A stretch of DNA of 64,000 bases, taken from Chloroflexota bacterium (lineage in GTDB: Bacteria > Chloroflexota > UBA11872). Positions 35,793-45,229 of this stretch are shown here, piece by piece (the first letter of the stretch is position 1; every line of letters begins with the position of its first letter). The position numbers and the translations under genes were made by a program. The stretch spans positions 66,545-130,544 of the forward strand of contig JAPPNP010000031.1 of the NCBI GenBank assembly GCA_028873795.1, in the 5' to 3' direction. The notes under the pieces were generated by a model. That model worked only from the letters and a program-made list of their open reading frames with translations. It had not been told where the DNA came from and searched no databases.

Positions 35793-37469
35793 ATGCCGTC
35801 GATGACCGGGTCCCGCTTCATCGCCGAAACCCTGCATGGGTACGGCGTTACCGCCGTGTACTTCGTCCCCGGCATCCTGCAGCAGACCTTGGTGGACATG
35901 GAGCCGCTGGGAATCCGGCGGATCATGTGCCACACGGAAAAGGCCGCCGCCTACATGGCCGACGGCTACGCGCGTGCCGCGCGGCGACCCGGAGTGGCCT
36001 TTGCGCAGTCCGTCGGCGCCGCCAACCTGGCGGCGGGCTTGCAGGATGCGTTTTTGGCGCAATCGCCCGTCATCGCCCTCACCGGACGCTGGATGCCGGA
36101 ATACCGCTACCGGCACGCCTACCAGGAGATCGATCACTGGCCGCTGTTCCAGCCCGTCACCAAGTTCAGCGCCCTCGTGGACGGCGCCGAGCAGCTGCCG
36201 CTCCTGCTACGACAGGCGTTTCGCGAGGCCGTCTCTGGCTCACCCGCGCCCGTTCATCTAGACCTTCTCGGCATCGCCGCGGAGCTGATCGAAGAGGACG
36301 AAGTCGAGTCCCACGTGATCGTGGACTCCTCGTTTCGGGCCTACCCCGCCTTCCGGCCTACGCCCGACGATGGGCAGATTCGAGCCGCGGCGGAGCTGCT
36401 CGAGCAGGCGCAGCGTCCGGTTCTGCTGGCCGGCGGCGGCGTCACCGCCTCACGGGCCGGGCCGGAGGTCACGGCGCTGGCCGAGAGGCTCTCCATGCCG
36501 GTCGTCACGTCGCTCAATGGCAAGGGATCCATCCCCGAAGACCATCCGCTGTCGGTCGGCGTGCTCGGCACCTACTCGCGCTCCTGCGCCAACCAGGTCG
36601 CCAGCGAGGCCGACCTGGTGCTGATCGTCGGCAGCCAGACCGGCGGGCAGGCCACGCACTTCTGGCGCGTGCCCAAGCCCGGCGTTCCCACGATTCAGAT
36701 CAACGTCGACCCCGCCGAGCTTGGCCGCAACTACCCGAGCAGGATCGACGTGCTGGCCGACGCCAAGCTCGCGCTGCAGCGTCTCATCGACGTCATTGAG
36801 CCCGCTCCAGGCGAGACCAAATGGTCTCGGCGCGCCCAACAGCGAGTATCGGAGTGGCGCGCCGAGCTGCAACCCCACCGCGACTCCGACGCCAACCCCA
36901 TCCGGCCGGAGCGCCTCTGCCGCGAGGTCCAGGACTTCCTGCCCGCCGACGCCGTGCTGGTCTCCGACACCGGGCACGCCGGCATCTGGACCGGCACCAT
37001 GATCGACATCAAGCACCGCACCCAGAGCTACCTGCGCTGCGCCGGATCGCTCGGCTGGGCGCTCCCCGCGGCCATGGGCGCCAAGTGCGCCGTTCCCGAC
37101 CGCCCCGTCATCTGCTTCACAGGCGACGGCGGCGTCTGGTACCACCTCGCCGAGCTAGAGACCGCCGTCCGCTGTCAGCTCAACACCGTCACCATCATCA
37201 ACAACAACCGCTCCCTCAACCAGGGCAAGGCTGAGATCGAACGCCTCTACGCCAAACGCACCGGCAACCCCGACGAGCTATGGGTCTTCGAGGACGTCGA
37301 CTTCACCAAGATCGCGGAAGCCATGGGCTGCTTCGCGCTTCGCGTCACTCGCGCCGAGGACCTGCGCGACGCTCTGGCCGCCGCGCTCGACGCCAACCGT
37401 CCCGCCGTAGTCGACGTAGCCACCGACATCAACGCCGCCGCGCCGTTGCCGTTCGTTCCCAATCAATAG
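35793..37469 (+). CDS. Thiamine diphosphate-dependent enzyme, acetolactate-synthase-like (first)
   Basis: Three-domain TPP enzyme of 558 residues (PYR, central, PP). The activating Glu is present in CHTEKAAAYM, and the cofactor Mg-binding motif GDGG...NN is complete (TGDGGVWYHLAE to IINNNRSLN). The frame is open upstream to 35742; ATG 35793 follows AAGGTGA. No regulatory subunit or branched-chain amino-acid genes are adjacent, so anabolic acetolactate synthase is unlikely. A decarboxylase, carboligase or sulfo/oxalyl-type member is possible. It diverges from the sterol methyltransferase gene and precedes the tRNA-bounded HEPN-MNT cassette. Confidence 0.88.
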   Translation: MPSMTGSRFIAETLHGYGVTAVYFVPGILQQTLVDMEPLGIRRIMCHTEKAAAYMADGYARAARRPGVAFAQSVGAANLAAGLQDAFLAQSPVIALTGRWMPEYRYRHAYQEIDHWPLFQPVTKFSALVDGAEQLPLLLRQAFREAVSGSPAPVHLDLLGIAAELIEEDEVESHVIVDSSFRAYPAFRPTPDDGQIRAAAELLEQAQRPVLLAGGGVTASRAGPEVTALAERLSMPVVTSLNGKGSIPEDHPLSVGVLGTYSRSCANQVASEADLVLIVGSQTGGQATHFWRVPKPGVPTIQINVDPAELGRNYPSRIDVLADAKLALQRLIDVIEPAPGETKWSRRAQQRVSEWRAELQPHRDSDANPIRPERLCREVQDFLPADAVLVSDTGHAGIWTGTMIDIKHRTQSYLRCAGSLGWALPAAMGAKCAVPDRPVICFTGDGGVWYHLAELETAVRCQLNTVTIINNNRSLNQGKAEIERLYAKRTGNPDELWVFEDVDFTKIAEAMGCFALRVTRAEDLRDALAAALDANRPAVVDVATDINAAAPLPFVPNQ

Positions 37470-37512
37470 GACCGAGTGCCAGGGTCAGAGCACTTGTCAG
37501 ATTCGGGTCGGC

Positions 37513-37534
37513 GGCACCCCGGCGAGATTCGAAC
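37513..37534 (-). repeat. tRNA 3'-end-like fragment (possible attachment-site remnant)
   Basis: GGCACCCCGGCGAGATTCG (plus strand) followed by AAC matches the 3' end and T-loop region of the tRNA-Arg gene at 38665-38687 in the same orientation, with one missing C and one mismatch. The rest of a tRNA cannot be folded here. The HEPN-MNT pair lies exactly between the two copies. Confidence 0.5.
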
Positions 37535-37609
37535 TTAAGTCCACGGGCTCACAAGACCGAAATGCCGCTAAACTCAGGGCATCCGACAAGTCGACAAGGA
37601 GTCGGAGCG

Positions 37610-37987
37610 GTGCGGCAGACTGCTGAGGCTTCGCTGCGACTCGCTCATGCGCACCTCGAACGGGTGCAGACCGCATGGGACGATCCGACGGACTGGGCCA
37701 ATCTATCGACCTACGGCCTGTATTGCCTTGAAGCGTGCGTTGTCGCCGCGGCGTTGCACTTCGACCAGCCCCGCCCCGGGAGCCACGTCGTCAAGGCGGA
37801 GACGGCTCAATCCCTGAGTCAGGAATACGGCCTGCCCGAAATCGGCGAATTGCTCATAGACCTGAACAACATGCGCAAGCACCAGGCATATGGCGACACA
37901 CGTGCCCCGGAAGGCATGGACCCGCAGGACACCGCGGACTCGATTGAGGCGTATGTTGCAGCGGTACAAGCATTGCTCGCGCGATGA
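37610..37987 (+). CDS. HEPN-domain protein of a HEPN-MNT pair (putative toxin)
   Basis: Small helical protein of 125 residues. GTG 37610 is preceded by AAGGAG at ideal spacing, while the frame upstream is a shadow of the TPP gene. It resembles HEPN proteins paired with minimal nucleotidyltransferases: alternating helices and a C-terminal LNNMRKHQAYGDT segment. The usual HEPN RNase motif (Arg, four to six residues, His) is not seen. Instead there is Arg-Lys-His followed by a Tyr that could be the AMPylation target known in HepT/MntA systems. It overlaps the MNT gene by four bases (ATGA). A toxin-antitoxin or defence role is inferred from the pairing. Confidence 0.75.
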   Translation: MRQTAEASLRLAHAHLERVQTAWDDPTDWANLSTYGLYCLEACVVAAALHFDQPRPGSHVVKAETAQSLSQEYGLPEIGELLIDLNNMRKHQAYGDTRAPEGMDPQDTADSIEAYVAAVQALLAR

Positions 37988-38652
37988 CGCAGCGGATCAC
38001 TGCAGAACGCTCGGCGGACTGGCAGGAATCGCCTCGGGCGACACTAGAGGCCGTGCGGTCGTGGCCCACCAGCAAGGCGCGTCAGTGGACGATTGATACC
38101 GTGGCCGTCGCCAGCCAAGATGCGGCAATACAGGCAATCGTGGCATCGGGTTCGGCCGTACGCGACGTTCCGAACTGCGATGACCTCGATCTCGTGCTGG
38201 TGTATCACAAGTGTCGGCCGAGTCTCCCGCGGCCACCTATCGGCGTAGACCTTCAGCAACACGAGGAATCGGAAGTCCCGCAGAAGTTAGCGAACGGCCA
38301 TGACTTCCTCTCATGGGCCGTGCGCTTCGGCCAACCGTTGTTTGAGCGCGAACAGTGGTGGACGCGCCTGCGAGACGACTGGAACGATCGGCTGTCGTTG
38401 CCTTCGGTTACCGAAGCTCGCAGACGGGCGGCCCGTGCGCAGCAGCTCTACCAAGAAATGCGGTCGCTCGGCGATCACGATGCCGCAAAAGAGAATTACC
38501 TCTCAATGTTGACCCACCGCGCCCGAGCGGCATTGAGCGACGCGAGTGTTCTGCCGCAATCACGCCCGGAGCTCGCCGAGCAACTGCGGGGCGTCGGCGA
38601 GCAAAAGCTGGCCGACCAGTTGGCCGAAGCGCTGGCACACAGATACGACTAG
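37984..38652 (+). CDS. Minimal nucleotidyltransferase (MNT, Pol-beta fold) of the HEPN-MNT pair
   Basis: Protein of 222 residues. A Pol-beta nucleotidyltransferase core is visible near residues 50-75: G56-S57, then DDLDLVLVY with D67 and D69 as candidate metal ligands, after the ASGSAVR loop. The C-terminal half is helical and Arg/Glu-rich. In type VII toxin-antitoxin pairs the MNT partner AMPylates and silences the HEPN toxin. The gene is translationally coupled to the HEPN gene and ends 14 bases before tRNA-Arg. Base composition is visibly less GC-rich than flanking genes, consistent with transfer. Confidence 0.78.
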   Translation: MTQRITAERSADWQESPRATLEAVRSWPTSKARQWTIDTVAVASQDAAIQAIVASGSAVRDVPNCDDLDLVLVYHKCRPSLPRPPIGVDLQQHEESEVPQKLANGHDFLSWAVRFGQPLFEREQWWTRLRDDWNDRLSLPSVTEARRRAARAQQLYQEMRSLGDHDAAKENYLSMLTHRARAALSDASVLPQSRPELAEQLRGVGEQKLADQLAEALAHRYD

Positions 38653-38666
38653 GCGGAAAAACTAGG

Positions 38667-38739
38667 CACCCCCGGCGGGATTCGAACCCACGACCGTCGG
38701 CTTAGAAGGCCGCTGCTCTGTCCACTGAGCTACGGGGGC
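38667..38739 (-). tRNA. trnR: tRNA-Arg(TCT)
   Basis: Cloverleaf on the minus strand: acceptor GCCCCCG pairs with CGGGGGT (first pair G-U), D-arm TAGCTCAGTGGACAGAGC, anticodon loop CTTCTAA (TCT), T-arm GTGGGTTCGAATCCCGC, discriminator G. The 3' end is followed by CCT, so CCA is not encoded, unlike tRNA-Thr. One stem position (27-43) is G-A. Its 3' end faces the HEPN-MNT cassette. Confidence 0.94.
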
Positions 38740-39036
38740 GTAGGGTCGCCACGGGCGCGCCGCAAGTTTCCCACAGCCTCGCGCGGCGGCGGCCGGAATG
38801 CGCGTCCCTGGCTCGACCGCGACCGCACCGCCGTGGTGAGCACAGCTAGACTGCGGGCGATGCTCCAAGCTGTTGACCGCCCCGGTACCGCTCAGGCTCG
38901 ACGGCGTTGCCAGCCCGGATGCAGCGACTGGCGCCGCCCGTCCGGGCAGCAGCGGTGAGTGTCCTTGGCACACTGCCGCCGCCCGTCCTAGGCCGGCGCG
39001 CCGAGAGCGCATCCTGCCCGACCGAGACCGACTAGC

Positions 39037-40203
39037 GTGAGCGCCCCATCCACACCCGACGCGACGCTCGAGGCCACCGAGGCCTGGTTTCGCCGGCAGG
39101 GCGTTCCCCACCTCACCGAGGACTACAGCACGCGGCGCGACGTACTGACCCGCACCCTCCCGTTCCTGTTGGCCGTGCTGGCTCTCGAGGTGCTGTTGAA
39201 CTTCAGCCTGGCCTGGCCGTGGTGGGCGAATGTGCTCTCGGTCGTCGGCGCGGCAGTCGCGGTCACGGCAGTCTGGATGGGAATCAACGCCCTCCGCCGT
39301 CGAAAGCTCCTGTCGCTGCCGGAGCAGGTCGGTGCGGTGGAAGCACTCGTGTTCCTGCTCACCGCGCCGGCACTCACCGGTCTCATCTGGGGCGCGTGGG
39401 CCGATGCGGCGGTCGTCCTCGGCATCAACGCCCTGCTGCTGTTTGGGGCCTATCTCACGGTCGGCTTTGCGCTGCTGCCAATTTTTCGCTGGGGCGTGCG
39501 GCGGCTCCTTCGGGACATCATCGATGTGTTGGGGCTCTTTGCGCGGGCCCTGCCGCTGCTGCTGCTTTTCTTGACGTTCCTGTTCATCAACGCCGAGGTA
39601 TGGCAACTGGCGGGCACGATCGAGCCTGGAATCCTCGCTGCATTGATGGCGCTATTCGCGCTGGTCACGGCGGCGTTCCTGATCTCCCGGCTGCCGCTCG
39701 AACTCAGCGACCTCGCCACCTTCGAACGCCCCGAACGGGTGAGGGAGCTTGTTCAGGGGACTCCCGCGGCCGACCTCGTCAGCTCCGCCACGTCGCTGAG
39801 ATTGGATGCGCCGCTCCGACGCGGGCAATGGACAAACGTCGGCCTCGTCGTGCTGGTCGCGCTGTCGCTTCGGGTCCTATTCGTCAGCATGCTCGTGGGA
39901 TTGTTCTTCTTTGTCTTCGGGGCTATTGCCATGGACTCGAGCACCATCGCGTCATGGACCCAGAGCGAACCGCGTGACCTGCTGGACCTTGGGTGGCTGG
40001 GAAAGACGCTGACCGTGGAGCTGCTGCAGGTGGCCATTTTCCTGGCCTCGTTCTCGGGCTTCTACTTCACCATCAGCGTCCTCACGAATCGCGAGTATCG
40101 CGACGAATTCTTCGAAGAGGTGGTGGGCGACGCGCGACGAGCCCTTGCCGTGCGTGCTGTCTATCTGGGCGCGCTCGCGCAGCAAGAGGGGAACCGGGGC
40201 TAA
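39037..40203 (+). CDS. Polytopic membrane protein, unknown function
   Basis: Protein of 388 residues with about eight hydrophobic helices, in two blocks separated by a soluble segment near residues 225-265 (FERPERVRELV and neighbours). The start is GTG 39037. The family is not recognised; general layout resembles uncharacterised actinobacterial and chloroflexotal membrane proteins. It stands alone between tRNA-Arg and the convergent korB. Confidence 0.78.
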   Translation: MSAPSTPDATLEATEAWFRRQGVPHLTEDYSTRRDVLTRTLPFLLAVLALEVLLNFSLAWPWWANVLSVVGAAVAVTAVWMGINALRRRKLLSLPEQVGAVEALVFLLTAPALTGLIWGAWADAAVVLGINALLLFGAYLTVGFALLPIFRWGVRRLLRDIIDVLGLFARALPLLLLFLTFLFINAEVWQLAGTIEPGILAALMALFALVTAAFLISRLPLELSDLATFERPERVRELVQGTPAADLVSSATSLRLDAPLRRGQWTNVGLVVLVALSLRVLFVSMLVGLFFFVFGAIAMDSSTIASWTQSEPRDLLDLGWLGKTLTVELLQVAIFLASFSGFYFTISVLTNREYRDEFFEEVVGDARRALAVRAVYLGALAQQEGNRG

Positions 40204-40261
40204 CATCCCCACTCCCCGGAGCAGGTTCGGCCCACCGGCGCTCCTGCTTAGCAGTCCCCCC

Positions 40262-41203
40262 TTAGCGGAACCGGTCCTCGAGCGAGCTGACGTCCATGCC
40301 CGGTCTGGCGCCGTCCATGAGCGACGTCTTCTCGAACTCGGGTCGCCGGGAGGTCACGCCGTCCTCGAAGGTCGGTAAATCGATCTGGTAGAGCACGCCC
40401 ATTGGGATGCGATCGCCCCACTCGTAGGACTTGGCGAGCGCGGCCTGCTGCTTGGCGACGATCTCGTCGATATTGCTCGGATCGTGCACCTTGCCGTCGT
40501 AGCCCTCATCGGCCAGCGCGTAGGTGCGCTGATGCCCGATATCCCGGCCTCTGAAAAAATCGATCGTCAGCAAGTCGTTGTAGACCGGGCAGGGCTGCAG
40601 GATGTCGATTAACGCCGTCCCGCGGTGCTCCATGGCCTGAACGATCAGACCCACCAGCTCGCGCTGCGCCATGGCGTATCCCCGCGCGATGAAGGTGTAG
40701 CCCGAGGAAATCGCCAGCCCAATCGGATTCACCGCGTCGATGATGGCCGGCTCCGGCATGCTCTTGACTTGCATCCCGCGCTGCATCGTGGGTGAGGCCT
40801 GGCCCTTGGTGAGGCCGTACACGCCGTTGTTGTGCACCAGGTAAGTGAAGTCGACGTTGCGACGGCCCGAGTTGACGAAATAGCCGGCGCCGATGCCGTA
40901 GCCGTCCCCGTCGCCGCCGACCGCCAGCACCTCGAGATCGCGGTTCGCGAGCTTGACGCCCGTGGCCACATTCAGCACGCGCCCGTGCAGCGTGTGGAGC
41001 CCATAAGTCCGCACGTAGTGCGGCAGCTTGCCCGAGCAGCCGATGCCGGACACCACCATCACGTCGTGCGGCGCGCGCCCACGTTGAGCCAGCGCCTGCT
41101 TGACGGCGTTGAGAATCCCGAAATCGCCACAGCCGCCGCACCAGTCCGGGTGCGAATCCGTGACGGCAAAGTCCTTGACGGTCGGAAGCGTTGCTACGGC
41201 CAT
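40262..41203 (-). CDS. korB: 2-oxoacid:ferredoxin oxidoreductase, beta subunit
   Basis: TPP-binding subunit of 313 residues of the 2-oxoglutarate (or related 2-oxoacid):ferredoxin oxidoreductase. Visible are WCGGCGDFGILNAVKQAL (cluster/TPP region), GIGCSGKLPHY and the TPP motif GGDGDGYGIGAGYFV ending in HNNGVYGLTKGQ, all characteristic of KorB. ATG 41203 (AAAGG six bases upstream) is preferred to ATG 41209, which directly abuts the site. It follows korA by about 40 bases and converges with the membrane protein gene. Confidence 0.93.
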   Translation of the reverse strand: MAVATLPTVKDFAVTDSHPDWCGGCGDFGILNAVKQALAQRGRAPHDVMVVSGIGCSGKLPHYVRTYGLHTLHGRVLNVATGVKLANRDLEVLAVGGDGDGYGIGAGYFVNSGRRNVDFTYLVHNNGVYGLTKGQASPTMQRGMQVKSMPEPAIIDAVNPIGLAISSGYTFIARGYAMAQRELVGLIVQAMEHRGTALIDILQPCPVYNDLLTIDFFRGRDIGHQRTYALADEGYDGKVHDPSNIDEIVAKQQAALAKSYEWGDRIPMGVLYQIDLPTFEDGVTSRRPEFEKTSLMDGARPGMDVSSLEDRFR

Positions 41204-41245
41204 AGCCATCCTTTAGTGCGCGCGGTCGGTTGCCAATCGGTCACG

Positions 41246-43102
41246 TTACGAGCCATGCGCCGCCGCGACAGCCGCCGTCGCCGGCACCTGCCGTCGGATC
41301 ACCTCGGCGACCTCGTCCTGGGAGAACGGGCGGCCGGTGTATTTCAGCGCCTTCTCCTCGATCTGGATCCCAGTCTGCTCGGCAATCAGCAGGCCGAGCT
41401 GGCCGGCATAGTTGTCCTCGAGCAGCAGCAGGCGGTTTGCCTGCTCCAAGATCTCGCGGACGGCGTCGGCGGGAAACGGCCGCAGTAGGCGGATCTGCAG
41501 GTTATTCACGCGGATATCCGACTCCCGCTCCACCTGCCGGATCGCGTCGCGGATCGGGCAGCGCGTTGAGCCCCACGAAACGATCGTGAGGTCGGCCTCC
41601 TCCGCGCCATGCAGCGTGAATTGCTCCTCCTCGGGGATCTCACGGAGCATTATGTCAAGCTTGCCCATGCGCTTGTCCATCTGGTCGATCCGGTTGTCGA
41701 TGTCTTCCTCGATCCGGCCGCGCTCGGTGTGCTCGTCGCTGGTGGTGACAAATTCACCGCCGGGCGTGCCAGGCACCGATCGAGGGCTCACCCCCGAGGA
41801 CGTCAGCTGGTGTCGCCGATACGGCTCCGCGCCGTTGGCGTCCCCAGCCCAAATGGCGCCGTGGTCCACCGGCAGCCCCTTCAACCCGAGGCTGTCAACC
41901 GTGAAGTGCGAGTTGGCGATGAATTTGTCGGCCAGCACGACCACCGGCACCTGATAGCGGTCGCCCCAGTTGAACGCCAAGTGGGTGAATTGCGCCGACT
42001 CCTCGACATCGCCGGGCGCCACCACGATGTGCGGAAACTCGCCGTGGGCCGGTTGCAGCGCGAATCGCAAATCCTGCTGGGAGTTGCGCGTTGGGAGGCC
42101 CGTGCTCGGACCGCCGCGCTGATACAGCACCACCACCGGACCGGGCGCCTCGGTGATCGACGCGAACCCCATGCCCTCGGCCATGAGGGTGAATCCGGGG
42201 CCGGCGGTCGACGTGGCCGCGCGAACGCCGGCGTGCGCCGCGCCCACGGCCATGTTCATGGATGCGACCTCGTCCTCCGCCTGAAGAACGACGATGGGCC
42301 AGTCAGCCTGCAGCGCTTCGAGATAGACGCTCTCGTCGGAGGCCGGTGCAATCGGGTAGTAGGTCTGAAACGCGCAGCCGGCGTGCAGCTTGGCGATGCC
42401 AATGGCCTCGTGACCGGCGATGAGCATCCGGGACGGCTGATCGTCGCAGGGGTGCAGCGTTTGCGAAAACCCCTCGTCGCCCAAGACGTCGTGCGCCGCC
42501 TGCCAGGCGTGGTGCAGGACCGAGCGGTTGATGGGAACCAGGTTCTGATGCCGTTCCGGCAGGCGCTCGGCCACGATCGGAATCACCCGATCCACGTCGA
42601 AGTCGAGCAGCGCGCAGCACGCGCCCAGGGGCACCATGTTGGCCATCACCGCGTGGCGGCGTGCGTTGTATTCGAGGCCGTGCTCTTCAACGGCTGATCG
42701 CACGATGTCGTCATAGGGCAAGGACAGCAGCCGCACGTCGTCACGTCCAAGGTTCTCGGCGGTGATGCCGACCTTGGCGTCCACCACGATCGCGCCGCCC
42801 GGCACCACCTCATGGAGATGGCCCTTGTGCGACTGGTAGTCCTGGTGCGGATCCGTGCCGTAGATCGTCTCGGAATCCAGCGCAAGCAGGACGTCCACCC
42901 GCTCCACGTGCGAGGTGATCGGCTCATCGGCCGTGCGAATGCGGAAGAAGATGTGCCTGCCGTGGATGTTGGAGTGGTACTCGACGTTGGTGAAAACGAA
43001 CAGTCCCGCGCGCGAACATGCCTTCATGAAGATCTCTGATGATGGGTTCACGCCACTTCCGGCCGGACCGCCAATCATCAGGGACAGATCGCTCGGGGGC
43101 AT
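41246..43102 (-). CDS. korA: 2-oxoacid:ferredoxin oxidoreductase, fused gamma-alpha subunit
   Basis: Protein of 618 residues. The N-terminal 190 or so residues form the gamma domain (GGPAGSGVNPSSEIF start). The remainder is the alpha domain with pyrimidine-binding and transketolase-C-like parts. This gamma-alpha fusion is the usual KorA arrangement. ATG 43102 follows AAGGAG; the frame extends five codons further. With KorB it oxidises 2-oxoglutarate (or a related 2-oxoacid) to the acyl-CoA while reducing ferredoxin, and can run in reverse. The upstream sucCD and ndk genes support 2-oxoglutarate as substrate. Confidence 0.93.
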   Translation of the reverse strand: MPPSDLSLMIGGPAGSGVNPSSEIFMKACSRAGLFVFTNVEYHSNIHGRHIFFRIRTADEPITSHVERVDVLLALDSETIYGTDPHQDYQSHKGHLHEVVPGGAIVVDAKVGITAENLGRDDVRLLSLPYDDIVRSAVEEHGLEYNARRHAVMANMVPLGACCALLDFDVDRVIPIVAERLPERHQNLVPINRSVLHHAWQAAHDVLGDEGFSQTLHPCDDQPSRMLIAGHEAIGIAKLHAGCAFQTYYPIAPASDESVYLEALQADWPIVVLQAEDEVASMNMAVGAAHAGVRAATSTAGPGFTLMAEGMGFASITEAPGPVVVLYQRGGPSTGLPTRNSQQDLRFALQPAHGEFPHIVVAPGDVEESAQFTHLAFNWGDRYQVPVVVLADKFIANSHFTVDSLGLKGLPVDHGAIWAGDANGAEPYRRHQLTSSGVSPRSVPGTPGGEFVTTSDEHTERGRIEEDIDNRIDQMDKRMGKLDIMLREIPEEEQFTLHGAEEADLTIVSWGSTRCPIRDAIRQVERESDIRVNNLQIRLLRPFPADAVREILEQANRLLLLEDNYAGQLGLLIAEQTGIQIEEKALKYTGRPFSQDEVAEVIRRQVPATAAVAAAHGS

Positions 43103-43220
43103 CACCGCTCCTTGCATGCCATTAGGGACTGGGCGCGCACTTGCACGCCATGGCGCACCGCACCCAGGGCGCGTGTGCTGGCCGTTCTAGGTCCATTATC
43201 AACGCTCTGGCCCCTAGAGG

Positions 43221-44102
43221 CTAGCGCAACTGTGCGGCCAGCAGCTCAACCGCCTCCCGCGGGGTATCGCCCACACGCACTCCGGCCTCCCGCAGGGCGG
43301 CCTCTTTGCCTGCGGCCGTTCCTTCCGATCCTGACACGATGGCGCCCGCGTGCCCCATCCGACGCTCCGGCGGAGCAGTCTTGCCCGCGATGAAGGCGCT
43401 GACCGGCTTCGTCACGCGTTCGCGCACGAACCGGGCCGCCTGCTCCTCGTCGCCGCCGCCTATCTCTCCCAGCAGCACGATCCCGTCCGTTTCGTCGTCT
43501 TGTTCAAAGAGCTCCAGCACATCGGTGAAGCGCGTGCCGATGATCGGATCGCCGCCGATGCCCACCGCCGCGGATTGCCCCAGACCGCTGTCGGTCAGGT
43601 GCTGCACCACCTCATAGGTCAGGGTGCCGCTGCGGCTGACGACGCCAACCCGACCCGGCGCGTGGATCTCCCAGGGCATGATGCCCACCTTGACGTTCGC
43701 CCCGGGAACCGCGATTCCCGGGCAGTTGGGCCCGATGAGTCGAGACGACGAGGCCTGCAGCATCGGCATCACGCGCAGCATGTCGATGGTCGGAATGCCC
43801 TCGGTGATGCAGACAATCAACTCCAAACCGGCCGCGATGTCTTCCAAGATCGCGTCCGCCGCAAACGGCGGCGGCACGAAAATGCACGCCGCGTTCGCAC
43901 CCGTGTCCGAAACCGCCTCGGCCATGGTGTTGAAGACCGGCACCCCGGGCAGGCCGTCCACCGCGGCTCCCGCTCGACCAGGCGTCACGCCCGCTACCAC
44001 ATTCGTGCCGGCCTCCGCCATGCGCTGGGCGTGGAACGTGCCCTGACGCCCAGTGATCCCTTGAACCACCACCCGCGCCGAGGTATCGAGCAGGATGCTC
44101 AT
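43221..44102 (-). CDS. sucD: Succinate-CoA ligase, alpha subunit
   Basis: Subunit of 293 residues with the CoA-binding Rossmann start ([18 protein letters not shown]) and the phosphohistidine region [15 protein letters not shown], whose His carries the phosphoryl group. Length is normal for SucD. It overlaps sucC by four bases and is followed after 118 bases by korA. Confidence 0.95.
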   Translation of the reverse strand: MSILLDTSARVVVQGITGRQGTFHAQRMAEAGTNVVAGVTPGRAGAAVDGLPGVPVFNTMAEAVSDTGANAACIFVPPPFAADAILEDIAAGLELIVCITEGIPTIDMLRVMPMLQASSSRLIGPNCPGIAVPGANVKVGIMPWEIHAPGRVGVVSRSGTLTYEVVQHLTDSGLGQSAAVGIGGDPIIGTRFTDVLELFEQDDETDGIVLLGEIGGGDEEQAARFVRERVTKPVSAFIAGKTAPPERRMGHAGAIVSGSEGTAAGKEAALREAGVRVGDTPREAVELLAAQLR

Positions 44103-45229
44103 TGCACGGCCTCCACCGCCAGGCGCGCCGCGGCGTCCATCGACCGCTCGGCCTGGATGCCGGCGTCGGCCAGCAGACGCAGCCCTTCGGCCTCATTGGT
44201 GCCCATCAGGCGCACCACCAGCGGCACGGCGCGGGGCATGCTTTCGCGCGCCGCAAGCACCCCGCGGGCCACTTCATCGGCACGGGTAATCCCGCCAAAG
44301 ATGTTGACGAAGACGGCCCGAACGTTGGGATCGTCCAGGATGATGGCGAAGGCGGCGCTCACGCGATCGGCGCCGGCGCCGCCGCCAACGTCGAGAAAGT
44401 TCGCCGGTTCGCCGCCGTAGTGCTTCACCACGTCCATGGTGGCCATGGCCAGGCCGGCGCCATTGACCATGCAACCGATATCGCCGTCGAGCTTGATGTA
44501 GCTGATGCCCGCGTCACGCGCGCGCGCCTCCGCCGGTTCCTCGGCATCCGCGTCCCGCAGCTGCTCCAGCTCAGGACGCCGTCCCAGCGCGTTGTCGTCA
44601 ATGTTCAGCTTCGCGTCGATGGCCCAAAGCGTGCCGTCCGGGCTCACGACCAGGGGGTTCACCTCAGCCAGCGACGCGTCGCACTCCATGAAGACCCGAA
44701 CCAGCCCGTCGAGGATGCGAATGAAACTCAGTACTTGCCGTCCGCCAAGCCCGAGCGCGAAGCCCACCGCCCGCGCCTGCCAGGCCTCCACGCCGCGCGC
44801 CACGTCGAACTCGATGCGCTGGATGGCCTCGGGCGTAGCCGCCGCGACCTCCTCGATGTCGATGCCGCCGGCCGCGCTCGCCATCACAACCGCCGATTGG
44901 CGCTCGCGGTCGATGGTCACGCCCAGGTAGATCTCGCGGTCAATGTCCACTGCCGGCGCCACCAGCACGCGCCGCACACCTTCCCCTCGGATGTCGAGTC
45001 CAAGAATCTGCTGCGCGGCGTCCCGCGCCGCCTCGGCGCCGTCGGCCAGCTTCACGCCGCCGGCTTTGCCCCGTCCCCCGGCCAGGACCAGGGCCTTGAC
45101 CACCACCAGCCCCCCGAACTCTGCGGCCGCGGCCGCGGCCTCATTGGGCGTTGTCGCCACCCGACTTGGCGGGACGGGCAGCCCGCGGTCGGCAAAGATC
45201 TGACGGGCGTCGGACTCGTGAACTTTCAC
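44099..45229 (-). CDS. sucC: Succinate-CoA ligase, beta subunit
   Basis: ATP-grasp subunit of 376 residues that binds nucleotide and completes succinyl-CoA synthetase with SucD. Recognisable text includes [19 protein letters not shown] (nucleotide), [14 protein letters not shown] and [16 protein letters not shown] near the C-terminal ligase domain. Its start overlaps the ndk stop and its end overlaps the sucD start, so the three are translationally coupled. Confidence 0.95.
   Translation of the reverse strand: MKVHESDARQIFADRGLPVPPSRVATTPNEAAAAAAEFGGLVVVKALVLAGGRGKAGGVKLADGAEAARDAAQQILGLDIRGEGVRRVLVAPAVDIDREIYLGVTIDRERQSAVVMASAAGGIDIEEVAAATPEAIQRIEFDVARGVEAWQARAVGFALGLGGRQVLSFIRILDGLVRVFMECDASLAEVNPLVVSPDGTLWAIDAKLNIDDNALGRRPELEQLRDADAEEPAEARARDAGISYIKLDGDIGCMVNGAGLAMATMDVVKHYGGEPANFLDVGGGAGADRVSAAFAIILDDPNVRAVFVNIFGGITRADEVARGVLAARESMPRAVPLVVRLMGTNEAEGLRLLADAGIQAERSMDAAARLAVEAVQ

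Noticed and set aside
37280-37609. Upstream extension of the HEPN frame
   Set aside because: It runs through the TPP gene in another frame; AAGGAG before GTG 37610 marks the true start.
38662-39606. Reverse-strand frame over tRNA-Arg and the start of the membrane protein
   Set aside because: Spans a tRNA and a better-supported gene; residues are Gln/Arg-rich shadow sequence.
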